Part shown: positions 7,510 to 14,802 of the stretch, one piece after another
Position numbering within the stretch: the first letter of the stretch is position 1
Layout of the letters: every line of letters begins with the position of its first letter
Assembly: GCA_947653505.1 (NCBI GenBank)
Contig: CANTHI010000010.1
Span: 1 to 19,117, forward strand
Origin: an uncultured Eubacterium sp.
GTDB lineage: Bacteria > Bacillota_A > Clostridia > Lachnospirales > Lachnospiraceae
Length of the DNA stretch: 19,117 nucleotides
Reading direction: 5' to 3'
Notes under the pieces: generated by a model
Told to the model about the DNA's origin: nothing
The model's database searches: none
Seen by the model: the letters and a program-made list of their open reading frames with translations, nothing else
Translations under genes and position numbers: made by a program

Positions 7510-7764
7510 TTATGCATCCAGCATACATTTAATCATATACCCGACTGACCAGATAAAGCCGCCGACGGTCAGAGATAACCCGCATTTTATAAAAACGGTA
7601 ATAACATAAAACACGGTAAGCTCTCCTGCCTTCACTGCCAGATATAGTCCGGCCAGCGGCCGGATAATCATTCTCCAGATTCCGACGTAAACCGCCAGCA
7701 CACTTCCCAGCAGTACGCTGAAATACCCTGCTGCTTTTCTGATTTTTCCCTGCTCATGTTCCAT
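7510..7764 (-). CDS. Small membrane protein, function unknown
   Basis: 84 residues with a charged N-terminus (MEHEQGKIRK) followed by two long hydrophobic stretches at about 12-45 and 49-78, separated by a short KAGEL segment. I do not recognise a family. The ATG lies 6 bases after the leuA stop and its ribosome site is weak (GGAATAAAG), so it is probably coupled to leuA translation. It ends 30 bases before the start of the secreted protein gene, and all are on one strand. It could assist export or anchoring of that protein, but this is only adjacency. Confidence 0.7.
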   Translation of the reverse strand: MEHEQGKIRKAAGYFSVLLGSVLAVYVGIWRMIIRPLAGLYLAVKAGELTVFYVITVFIKCGLSLTVGGFIWSVGYMIKCMLDA

Positions 7765-7770
7765 AAATCT

Positions 7771-9429
7771 TTATTCCATACTCCTGTTCATCGCTGAAAT
7801 CAGCGCATCAATCGAAGCCCGTATAATATCCGGATCAATTCCGGCCCCAAAGCAGAGACGGCCATCTTCTCCACGGATGCCCACATACGCAATCGCACTG
7901 GAATCCGAACCATCTGCCAATGCATGCTCCTCATAGCAGATAATCTCACATGGCCTGTTAAAAAACTCTGCAAATGTATTGCTGACCGCATTCAGACGGC
8001 CGTTTCCGATAGCTTCCGCCAGATGTTTCTTCCCATCCTGAATAATATTTACCGTAGCCGTAATCCCCTGCTCCTGCCGGAAATGACAGCCATTTACTGA
8101 AAATACCGGCGTATAGTCCAGATACCGCTTTGCAAAGATCGCATAGATTTCTTCCGGTGAAAGCTCTGCGTGCGCTTTATCGGAAACATCCTTCACCGCA
8201 TAACCCAGATCCTCCCGCATCCGGTACGGGATCTTAAGGCCATAATGTTTCTCCAGCACATAAGCCACGCCGCCCTTTCCGGACTGGCTGTTGATACGGA
8301 TCACATCGCTGTCATATGTGCGGCCGACATCCTCCGGATTGATTGGAAGATACGGCACAGTCCAGCGTTCCTGATGATGCTCTTTCCGATATTTCATACC
8401 TTTTGCAATAGCATCCTGATGCGAACCGGAAAACGCGGCAAATACAAGCTTTCCGCAATAAGGATGACGCATATGGATGTCCATCTGTGTCAGTCTTTCA
8501 TATACTTCTGCAATATGAGGCATATCTGATAAATCCAGCTTTGGATCCACGCCCTGCGCATACAGATTCATCGCCAGAACGATAATATCTACATTTCCGG
8601 TCCGTTCCCCGTTGCCAAACAAAGTACCTTCGATACGGTCTGCACCTGCTAAAAGTCCCATCTCCGCGTCACTCACGCCACAGCCTCTGTCATTATGCGG
8701 ATGCAGGGATAAAATAATGCTGTCTCTGCGACGCAGATGCTTACTGACATATTCAATCTGACTGGCAAATACATGCGGCATGGACATTTCTACGGTAGCC
8801 GGAATATTAATATAAGCCTTTTTCTGCGGCGTTGGCTCCCACACATCGATAACGGCATTGCATACATCCACCGCATATTCCACTTCTGTCCCGGTAAAGC
8901 TTTCCGGACTGTATTCAAATAAAATGTTCCCCTCTGCTTCCGCGGCAAGCTCCTTTAATAATTTTGCTCCGTCAATGGCGATCTGTCTGATTTCTTCCTT
9001 ATCTTTATGAAACACCTGCTCCCGCTGTGCCAGAGAAGTAGAATTGTATACATGTACAATGACATTCGGCGCACCTTTTACTGCCTCGAATGTCTTGCGG
9101 ATAATGTGTTCCCTGGCCTGCGTCAGTACCTGAATCGTTACATCCTGCGGAATCATATTCTGATCAATCAGTGTCCGCACAAGCTGGTACTCAGTCTCAG
9201 AAGCAGCCGGAAATCCTACTTCAATTTCTTTAAAACCTAATTTTATTAAAAGCCTGAAAAACTCCAGCTTCTCTTCCAGATTCATCGGTTCTATCAGGGC
9301 CTGATTGCCATCCCGCAGATCCACACTGCACCAGACTGGCGCCTGATCCACATATTCTTTCTTCGCCCAGTCCAGACATTCCTGCGGGGGCATAAAATAG
9401 TTTCTCTGATATTGTTTGTAGTCAAACAT
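7771..9429 (-). CDS. leuA: 2-isopropylmalate synthase (LeuA, long type)
   Basis: First committed step of leucine synthesis: acetyl-CoA plus 2-oxoisovalerate gives 2-isopropylmalate, in the cytoplasm. At 552 residues it has the length of the LeuA2-type enzymes. The barrel carries R39-D40-G41-N42-Q43, H243 and H245 in SLHPHNDRG and N279 in FGNGERTGN, the expected metal and catalytic positions. VGFPAASETE (71-80) is typical. The C-terminal regulatory domain runs from about residue 430 to 550 (GITATVNIIQDGKKHLAEAIGNG), the part that binds leucine for feedback control in the family. The start is clear: GGAGG at complement 9437-9441 is 7 bases before the ATG. It is the first gene of an operon with the small membrane protein, the secreted Ig-like protein and rpe. 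No leuB, leuC or leuD is in the window. Confidence 0.96.
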   Translation of the reverse strand: MFDYKQYQRNYFMPPQECLDWAKKEYVDQAPVWCSVDLRDGNQALIEPMNLEEKLEFFRLLIKLGFKEIEVGFPAASETEYQLVRTLIDQNMIPQDVTIQVLTQAREHIIRKTFEAVKGAPNVIVHVYNSTSLAQREQVFHKDKEEIRQIAIDGAKLLKELAAEAEGNILFEYSPESFTGTEVEYAVDVCNAVIDVWEPTPQKKAYINIPATVEMSMPHVFASQIEYVSKHLRRRDSIILSLHPHNDRGCGVSDAEMGLLAGADRIEGTLFGNGERTGNVDIIVLAMNLYAQGVDPKLDLSDMPHIAEVYERLTQMDIHMRHPYCGKLVFAAFSGSHQDAIAKGMKYRKEHHQERWTVPYLPINPEDVGRTYDSDVIRINSQSGKGGVAYVLEKHYGLKIPYRMREDLGYAVKDVSDKAHAELSPEEIYAIFAKRYLDYTPVFSVNGCHFRQEQGITATVNIIQDGKKHLAEAIGNGRLNAVSNTFAEFFNRPCEIICYEEHALADGSDSSAIAYVGIRGEDGRLCFGAGIDPDIIRASIDALISAMNRSME

Positions 9430-9462
9430 CTTTTTTCCTCCAAATTTACAATCAACTCTTAT

Positions 9463-9491
9463 ATTATACCTGATTTTTTCTCATTTGAAAA
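9463..9491 (-). promoter_or_regulatory. Sigma-A type promoter of leuA
   Basis: Read on the - strand: TTTTCA (complement of 9486-9491), a 17-base spacer and a perfect TATAAT (complement of 9463-9468). Transcription would begin about 25 bases before the leuA ATG, so the leader is too short for a T-box or peptide attenuator. Confidence 0.7.
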
Positions 9492-9501
9492 GGGGAATGG
9501 G

Positions 9502-9525
9502 GGAAATTTCCTGTAGGATATCCTA
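9502..9525. promoter_or_regulatory. Two adjacent perfect palindromes upstream of leuA (candidate operator)
   Basis: GGAAATTTCC (9502-9511) and TAGGATATCCTA (9514-9525) are both perfect inverted palindromes separated by two bases. They lie just upstream of the leuA -35 box on its strand and about 100 bases before the pyr promoter. Position suits an activator or repressor of leuA. I recognise neither as a named operator. Confidence 0.4.
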
Positions 9526-9620
9526 AACTGGATAAACGGGAATAGCATAGACTGGCCTCCCGGACGCCGGTAAACCGCAGCATTTTCGCTCCTATACAGA
9601 AAATCCCCTGAATATAGCTG
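9526..9620. other. Intergenic stretch, nothing supported
   Basis: Middle of the 361-base gap between the divergent leuA and pyrC genes. I see no convincing reading frame, promoter or strong hairpin here; the open frames that cross it lack ribosome sites and protein-like composition. Confidence 0.6.
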
Positions 9621-9649
9621 TTGCTGAACATTTTCAACTATGGTATGAT
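9621..9649 (+). promoter_or_regulatory. Extended -10 promoter of the pyr operon
   Basis: TTGCTG (9621-9626), a 17-base spacer and TATGAT (9644-9649), preceded by TG-n (9641-9643). The weak -35 box is offset by the extended -10. The predicted start near 9656 leaves a leader of about 135 bases before pyrC. Confidence 0.55.
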
Positions 9650-9676
9650 AGAAGCAGATCAGAATATAGAAAATCA

Positions 9677-9722
9677 GCTCCTGCACCGCGCAGCACGACG
9701 ATTCCGGCAGCGTTGCAGGAGC
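9677..9722 (+). promoter_or_regulatory. Leader hairpin 1 of the pyr operon
   Basis: Arms gctcctgca (9677-9685) and tgcaggagc (9714-9722) form a perfect 9-bp stem with a 28-base loop. No T-tract follows, so it is not a simple terminator. It lies inside the predicted untranslated leader. Confidence 0.5.
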
Positions 9723-9732
9723 AGCGGCGGCA

Positions 9733-9771
9733 CATCAGCTCCGCACAGCGGGTAATCACGCGGATCTGATG
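9733..9771 (+). promoter_or_regulatory. Leader hairpin 2 of the pyr operon
   Basis: Arms catcagctccgc (9733-9744) and gcggatctgatg (9760-9771) pair at 11 of 12 positions around a 15-base loop. The stem ends 6 bases before the pyrC ribosome site (AAAGGA, 9778-9783). It could influence ribosome access or stabilise the leader. I see no recognisable PyrR-binding consensus or following T-tract. Confidence 0.5.
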
Positions 9772-9790
9772 ATGCAGAAAGGAATTGGAA

Positions 9791-11068
9791 ATGACGCTTC
9801 TTATTAAGAATGGCCGTGTCATCGATCCGGCTTCAAAGCTGGATACAGTGGCCGATGTACTGGTACAGGATGGAAAGATAGCAAAAATAATGACAGATAT
9901 GCAGGATCCGGCAGATCAGCAGCTGGATGCTGGCGGATGTCTGGTGATGCCGGGGTTTATTGATCTGCATGTGCATCTGCGCGACCCGGGGTTCGAACGG
10001 AAGGAAACAGTAGTTTCCGCGGCGGCAGCGGCAGCGCATGGCGGCTATACGACGATCGTTGCCATGCCGAATACAAGACCGGTCGTTGATAATGCGGATG
10101 TGGTAAACTATGTGCACAACAAAGCAAAAAGTGTTACGAGAGTAAATGTGCTGCAGGCGGGAGCCATTACAAAAAAGATGGAGGGCCGGCAGCTGGCGGA
10201 TATTGAGAAAATGGTGCAGGCGGGAAGCCCCGCGATTAGTGAAGACGGTAAATCTGTGATGAACGCCTATCTGCTGCAGGAGGCGATGAAGCTGGCAAAG
10301 CGGCTGGATATTCCGGTGCTGTCACATTGCGAGGATATCAATCTGGTAAATGGCGGGGTCGTCAACGCGGATGAAAACGCACAGAAAAGTGAGCTGCCGG
10401 GCATTACAAACAGTGTGGAAAATGTGATTATTATCCGTGATGTGCAGCTGGCGAAAGAGACAGGTGCCAGACTGCATCTGTGCCATTGCTCCACGAAAGA
10501 GAGTGTGGAGATTGTAAAAATGGCAAAAGCGCGGGGAAACCGGGTATCTGCGGAGGTATGTCCGCATCATTTTACACTGAGCTCGGATGATATGGTGGCA
10601 GGAGATACGAATTTTAAGATGAATCCGCCGCTGCGTACGAAAGCGGATGTGGAGGCGCTGCGGCAGGGGCTGAAGGAAGATATTATGGATGTGATCGCTA
10701 CGGACCATGCGCCGCATACAAAGGAGGATAAAAATGATTCCATGCTGCGTGCACCGTTTGGGATTATCGGACTGGAGACAGCGGCGGCCCTGACGTATTC
10801 GGAGCTGGTGCTTGGAGGCTATCTGACACCGATGCAGATGGCTGAGAAGATGAGCTGGCATCCCGCACAGATACTAGGGATAGACAAAGGAAGCCTGCAG
10901 GAAGGAAAGACAGCGGATCTCGTGATTTTTGATCCGGAAAAAACGTATACCATCGACGCGGCCCGTTTTGCTTCCAAAAGCAGAAACACACCATTTCATG
11001 GACGTCAGGTGACAGGAGCGGTCCGCGCAACGATCGCGGGCGGGGAAGTGATTTATCAGGCCAGATAG
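9791..11068 (+). CDS. pyrC: Dihydroorotase
   Basis: Cyclises carbamoyl aspartate to dihydroorotate, third step of de novo pyrimidine synthesis, in the cytoplasm. The 425-residue protein is of the long class I type. Zinc-binding and catalytic positions are visible: H60 and H62 in DLHVHLRDPG, the AMPNTRP loop (91-97), D152 in SEDGK, H179 in LSHCED, H232 in LCHCS and D305 in ATDHAPH. The ATG at 9791 is chosen because AAAGGA lies 7 bases before it; a TTG two codons upstream is open but poorly placed. First gene of a pyrC-pyrF-pyrK-pyrD run behind a leader with two hairpins. Confidence 0.96.
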   Translation: MTLLIKNGRVIDPASKLDTVADVLVQDGKIAKIMTDMQDPADQQLDAGGCLVMPGFIDLHVHLRDPGFERKETVVSAAAAAAHGGYTTIVAMPNTRPVVDNADVVNYVHNKAKSVTRVNVLQAGAITKKMEGRQLADIEKMVQAGSPAISEDGKSVMNAYLLQEAMKLAKRLDIPVLSHCEDINLVNGGVVNADENAQKSELPGITNSVENVIIIRDVQLAKETGARLHLCHCSTKESVEIVKMAKARGNRVSAEVCPHHFTLSSDDMVAGDTNFKMNPPLRTKADVEALRQGLKEDIMDVIATDHAPHTKEDKNDSMLRAPFGIIGLETAAALTYSELVLGGYLTPMQMAEKMSWHPAQILGIDKGSLQEGKTADLVIFDPEKTYTIDAARFASKSRNTPFHGRQVTGAVRATIAGGEVIYQAR

Positions 11069-11112
11069 TGTGGGAACAACGATCATAAAGCAGAAAGAAA
11101 TGAGGCAAAACT

Positions 11113-12048
11113 ATGATAAACAGACTGATACAAAAAATCAGGAAAACAAAAGCCCCGGTAGTTGTAGGGCTGGATCCGGCACTTGCTTATGTGCCGGAGC
11201 ACATTTTGAAAAAATCTTATGCTGCGTATGGGGAGACGCCGGAGGGAGCGGCAGATGCCATCTGGCAGTTTAATAAGGGGATTATTGACAGTGTCTGTGA
11301 CCTGATTCCTGCTGTGAAGCCGCAGATCGCGTTTTATGAACAGCTGGGAATCGAAGGGTTAAAGGCATTCCAAAAGACGGTCAGCTATTGTCATGAAAAA
11401 GATCTTGTTGTGATCGGGGACGTAAAACGCGGGGATATCGGGTCTACGTCTGCGGCTTATGCGGCAGCGCATCTGGGAAATGTGACGATTGGCAGCAGGA
11501 AGTTTTCTGCTTTTGATGAAGATTTTGCTACGGTCAATCCATATTTTGGGACGGATGGGATCCGGCCGTTTCTGGATGTCTGCAAAGAAGAAAATAAGGG
11601 GTTGTTTATTCTCGTAAAAACATCCAATCCTTCCAGCGGAGAATTTCAGGATCGTCTGGTGGATGGACGCCCGCTTTATGAATATGTAGGGGAAAAAGTC
11701 GCAGAATGGGGTTCCCTGCATATGGGAGAGGAATACAGTTATATTGGCGCAGTCGTGGGAGCGACGTATCCAAAGGTTGGAAAGATGATGCGCAAAATGA
11801 TGCCAAAGACCATGATCCTCGTGCCGGGATATGGCGCGCAGGGTGGAACAGGCGCGGATCTTGTTTCTTATTTTAATGAGGACGGTCTGGGAGCGGTTGT
11901 AAATTCTTCCAGAGGGATTATCGCGGCTTATAAGCAGGAGAAGTACGCACGGTTTTCACCGGAAAACTATGCGGATGCGTCCAGACAGGCAGTACTGGAT
12001 ATGATAGAGGATATTAACGGAGCGCTGCAGGGTAAAAAGCAGGCATGA
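11113..12048 (+). CDS. pyrF: Orotidine 5'-phosphate decarboxylase (subfamily 2)
   Basis: Last step of UMP synthesis: decarboxylates OMP. The 311-residue length and the VIGDVKRGDIGSTSAAYA block (100-117) mark subfamily 2, common in Clostridia and actinobacteria. The catalytic D103-x-K105-xx-D108 array is intact, with D21 in GLDP and K69 in VKPQIAFYE. GFGAQG-like phosphate binding appears as VPGYGAQGG. The start ATG at 11113 follows ATGAGG by about 7 bases, 44 bases after pyrC. The last codons (KKQA) fall in the first unit of a tandem repeat that continues past the stop. Confidence 0.95.
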   Translation: MINRLIQKIRKTKAPVVVGLDPALAYVPEHILKKSYAAYGETPEGAADAIWQFNKGIIDSVCDLIPAVKPQIAFYEQLGIEGLKAFQKTVSYCHEKDLVVIGDVKRGDIGSTSAAYAAAHLGNVTIGSRKFSAFDEDFATVNPYFGTDGIRPFLDVCKEENKGLFILVKTSNPSSGEFQDRLVDGRPLYEYVGEKVAEWGSLHMGEEYSYIGAVVGATYPKVGKMMRKMMPKTMILVPGYGAQGGTGADLVSYFNEDGLGAVVNSSRGIIAAYKQEKYARFSPENYADASRQAVLDMIEDINGALQGKKQA

Positions 12049-12094
12049 GCAGATAAAAAGCAGGCGTGGGTAAATAAAAGCAGGCGTGAATAAA
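12033..12094 (+). repeat. Three tandem copies of the pyrF tail (20-21 bp period)
   Basis: Copies start at 12033, 12054 and about 12074-12075; the shared core is taaaaagcaggcgtg with few changes. Copy 1 contains the last pyrF codons (KKQA) and its TGA at 12046-12048. Copy 2 is exactly 21 bases on, so it repeats KKQA in the same frame after the stop. Together they take up much of the 97-base gap before pyrK. Confidence 0.85.
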
Positions 12095-12145
12095 TAGAGG
12101 AAAGATGTCAGATGGAGAGGTAATGAAAAGGAGGGGGCGCGGAAA

Positions 12146-12916
12146 ATGAACCGGAAATTTAAAGAAGAGGCGGTAATTATCCGGCAGGAGGAAATTGCAA
12201 CAGATATTTACAGCATGTGGCTGCATACAGACAGGATTGCGCAGGAAGCACAGGCGGGTCAGTTTGTTGGCGTCTACTGCAGGGACGGCAGCAGATTTCT
12301 GCCAAGACCGATCAGCATTTGCGAGATTGACAGGGAAGATCAGGCGATCCGGATTGTGTACCGGGTAGTTGGGAAAGGCACGGATGAATTTTCCTATATG
12401 CGTACGGGAATGCCGCTGTATGTGATCGGACCGCTTGGAAACGGCTATCCGAAAAAGCAGGCGAAAGCACTTTTGACCGGCGGTGGGATTGGGATACCGC
12501 CACTGTTGCAGCTTGCGAAAGAGCTGACCTGTGAAAAGGAAATTGTACTGGGTTATCAGAACCGGCAGACTTTTCTGAGCGATCAGTTTGAACTGTATGG
12601 AAATGTCCATATTGCGACGGAAGATGGTTTTCTGGGAACGCGGGGAAATGTACTGGACGCTATACGGGAAAGGAAGCTGCAGGCAGATGTGATCTATGCC
12701 TGCGGGCCGATGCCGATGCTGCGTGCGTTAAAACAGTATGCACAGGAAAAAGAAATGGAGTGCTGGATTTCACTCGAAGAGCGGATGGCCTGTGGGGTAG
12801 GCGCCTGTCTTGGATGTGTCTGCAGGTCAAAGCATAAAGACGGGCATACACGTGTAAGAAATAAACGGATCTGTACCGAAGGGCCGGTGTTTGAGGCAGG
12901 GGAGGTGGATATCTGA
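12146..12916 (+). CDS. pyrK: Dihydroorotate dehydrogenase B, electron-transfer subunit
   Basis: Passes electrons from PyrD's FMN through a 2Fe-2S cluster and FAD to NAD+, in a PyrD2-PyrK2 complex. The 256-residue protein has the ferredoxin-reductase order: FAD-binding RPISIC at 54-59, a nucleotide-binding TGGGIGIPPLL at 111-121, YACGPMPML at 184-192, and the cluster cysteines C216, C221, C224 and C243 (C226 is an extra one). The last spacing (19 residues) is longer than I recall for the Lactococcus protein. An AAAAGGAGGGGG ribosome site lies before the ATG. The TGA shares one base with the pyrD ATG (TGATG), which fits tight coupling of the two subunits. Confidence 0.95.
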   Translation: MNRKFKEEAVIIRQEEIATDIYSMWLHTDRIAQEAQAGQFVGVYCRDGSRFLPRPISICEIDREDQAIRIVYRVVGKGTDEFSYMRTGMPLYVIGPLGNGYPKKQAKALLTGGGIGIPPLLQLAKELTCEKEIVLGYQNRQTFLSDQFELYGNVHIATEDGFLGTRGNVLDAIRERKLQADVIYACGPMPMLRALKQYAQEKEMECWISLEERMACGVGACLGCVCRSKHKDGHTRVRNKRICTEGPVFEAGEVDI

Positions 12917-13821
12917 TGAATACAAAGGTAAATATTGCAGGAATTACATTTAAAAATCCTATCCTGACAGCGTCAGGAACCTTTGGCTCGGGGCAGGAAT
13001 ACGCGCAGTTTGTAGATCTGAACTGTCTGGGCGGTGTGATTACCAAAGGGGTGGCAAATGTACCCTGGGAAGGCAATCCGACGCCAAGAGTAGCTGAGGT
13101 ATACGGCGGTATGCTCAATGCCATCGGCCTGCAGAATCCGGGTGTGGATGTGCTGATTGCACGGGATATCCCGTTTCTGTGTCAGTATGATACGAGGATT
13201 ATTGTCAATGTCTGCGGACGGAGCGTGTACGATTATCTGGAAGTCGTAGAGCGGCTGAATGACCAGCCGGTGAGTATGCTTGAGATTAATATTTCGTGTC
13301 CGAATGTAAAAGAAGGAGGCATTGCGTTTGGACAGGCTCCAAATATGGCGGCACATATTACAAAGGAAATCCGTAAAAAATCGACCCATCCGATTGTAGT
13401 AAAGCTGAGTCCGAATGTGACCAATATCGCAGAGATGGCAAAGGCCGTGGAAGCGGCTGGCGCGGATGCGGTTTCCCTGATTAATACCCTGACCGGAATG
13501 AAGATCGATGTAAAGACACGCCGGTTTGCGCTGGCGAATAAAACGGGCGGTCTGTCAGGTCCGGCAGTCCATCCGGTAGCCGTGCGCATGGTCTATGAAG
13601 CTGCCCATGCGGTGGAAATTCCGGTTATCGGAATGGGCGGGGTCATGAATGCGGAGGATGCGCTGGAGCTGATGCTGGCAGGTGCTACGGCTGTGGCAGT
13701 CGGGACAGCAAATTTTGCCAATCCGACGGCAACGATTGACATTATGAACGGGATCCGCCAGTTTATGGTAACAGAGCGTATTCAGGATATTAATGAAATC
13801 ATTGGGGCAGTCCATGAGTAG
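12916..13821 (+). CDS. pyrD: Dihydroorotate dehydrogenase B, catalytic subunit (class 1B)
   Basis: Oxidises dihydroorotate to orotate with FMN, fourth step of the pathway. The 301-residue barrel has K44 in VITKGV, the substrate loop with the class 1 catalytic C128 in NISCPN, K164 in VVKLSPN, and FMN phosphate-binding GMGGVMN (239-245) and AVGTANF (261-267). The Cys base and the adjacent PyrK place it in class 1B, NAD-linked. The start overlaps pyrK by one base. The last 8 bases overlap the start of the MoxR gene. No pyrE follows, which is where many pyr operons carry it. Confidence 0.96.
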   Translation: MNTKVNIAGITFKNPILTASGTFGSGQEYAQFVDLNCLGGVITKGVANVPWEGNPTPRVAEVYGGMLNAIGLQNPGVDVLIARDIPFLCQYDTRIIVNVCGRSVYDYLEVVERLNDQPVSMLEINISCPNVKEGGIAFGQAPNMAAHITKEIRKKSTHPIVVKLSPNVTNIAEMAKAVEAAGADAVSLINTLTGMKIDVKTRRFALANKTGGLSGPAVHPVAVRMVYEAAHAVEIPVIGMGGVMNAEDALELMLAGATAVAVGTANFANPTATIDIMNGIRQFMVTERIQDINEIIGAVHE

Positions 13822-14767
13822 AGATATAATAAGCGGATCGTATCAGAAAGCAGAGGCTGTGGTACGTGAAGTAAAAAAGGCGCTGGCAGGGAAGGACGAC
13901 TGCATTCTCAAGGCATTTGCGGCGATTCTGGCAGGCGGGCATATCCTGATTGAGGATGTGCCGGGAGTAGGCAAGACGACGCTGGCAGTTGCCTTTTCAA
14001 AGGCGATGGCGCTTGAAAATCACAGGGTTCAGTTTACGCCGGATGTCATGCCGTCGGATCTTTTGGGATTTAATATCTACCGGAAGGAAACAGGTACGTT
14101 TGAGTTCTATCCGGGGACTGTGATGTGCAACCTGTTTCTGGCGGATGAAATCAACCGGACATCCCCAAAGACCCAGTCCGCGCTGCTGGAAGTCATGGAG
14201 GAAGGCATGGTGACTGTGGACGGTGTGAGCAGACAGGTGCCAAAACCGTTTATCGTTATGGCGACACAGAACCCGAAAGGGAGCGCCGGCACGCAGCTGC
14301 TGCCGGAAGCACAGCTGGACCGGTTTATGATCTGCATGAGTATGGGATATCCGGATGAGGGCAGTGAGATTGAGATTGCAAAAGGAAAAAGCGTGCATTC
14401 TCCGGAAGTATCGTGTGTCCTGCGCGCAGAAGAGCTGGCGCAGCTGCAGGAAGAGGCGGGACAGGTACACGTGCATGATAATCTGTACCGTTATATCGTG
14501 CATCTGTCACAGGCGACGCGGGAAAATGATTATATAGAGCTGGGAATCAGCCCGCGCGGGTCGATTGCATGTACCAGAATGGCAAAAGCATGGGCGTATC
14601 TGCACAGCCGCAATTATGTGATACCGGAGGATGTGGCAGCGATATTTTCAGAGACGGCAAAGCACAGGATTGTGTTAAATACAAAGGCCAGAGTGACGCA
14701 TGTATCGCCGGAGGCAGTGATCGCAGAAGTGCTGGACCGCGTCAGACAGCCGGTTTCATTTCAATAA
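13814..14767 (+). CDS. MoxR-family AAA+ ATPase
   Basis: A 317-residue AAA+ chaperone-like ATPase. Walker A is at about 50-56 (PGVGKTT), Walker B at 107-114 (LFLADEIN, D111 and E112), and sensor 1 lies in ATQNP, followed by GTQLLPEAQLDRF, a MoxR signature. MoxR proteins work with DUF58 partners, often on metal insertion or on assembly and stress responses at the envelope; the substrate here is unknown. The start MSRDIISG at 13814 overlaps pyrD by 8 bases and has only a weak GGGG site. An earlier in-frame ATG at 13793 has AGGA upstream and is the alternative. Either way the gene begins within pyrD, so it is likely coupled to it. Confidence 0.92.
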   Translation: MSRDIISGSYQKAEAVVREVKKALAGKDDCILKAFAAILAGGHILIEDVPGVGKTTLAVAFSKAMALENHRVQFTPDVMPSDLLGFNIYRKETGTFEFYPGTVMCNLFLADEINRTSPKTQSALLEVMEEGMVTVDGVSRQVPKPFIVMATQNPKGSAGTQLLPEAQLDRFMICMSMGYPDEGSEIEIAKGKSVHSPEVSCVLRAEELAQLQEEAGQVHVHDNLYRYIVHLSQATRENDYIELGISPRGSIACTRMAKAWAYLHSRNYVIPEDVAAIFSETAKHRIVLNTKARVTHVSPEAVIAEVLDRVRQPVSFQ

Positions 14768-14802
14768 GATAAATCGGTCTGTCGCAAAGAGGATGAAGGG
14801 AA

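Noticed and set aside
9430..9500. T-box or leucine attenuator leader for leuA
   Set aside because: The predicted transcript start is only about 25 bases before the ATG, too short for either.
9459..9686. 75-codon reading frame on the - strand across the leuA-pyrC gap
   Set aside because: It covers the leuA promoter and the pyr promoter, lacks a ribosome site and shows no family-like sequence.
10322..10861. Long antisense reading frame (179 codons) opposite pyrC
   Set aside because: It lies wholly opposite a well-supported gene, has no ribosome site and a His/Cys/Arg-rich composition typical of shadow frames.
12123..12149. Eight-codon mini-frame ending in ATGA overlap with the pyrK start
   Set aside because: It contains the pyrK ribosome site itself (the GGAGGGGG run) and has no good site of its own; probably incidental.
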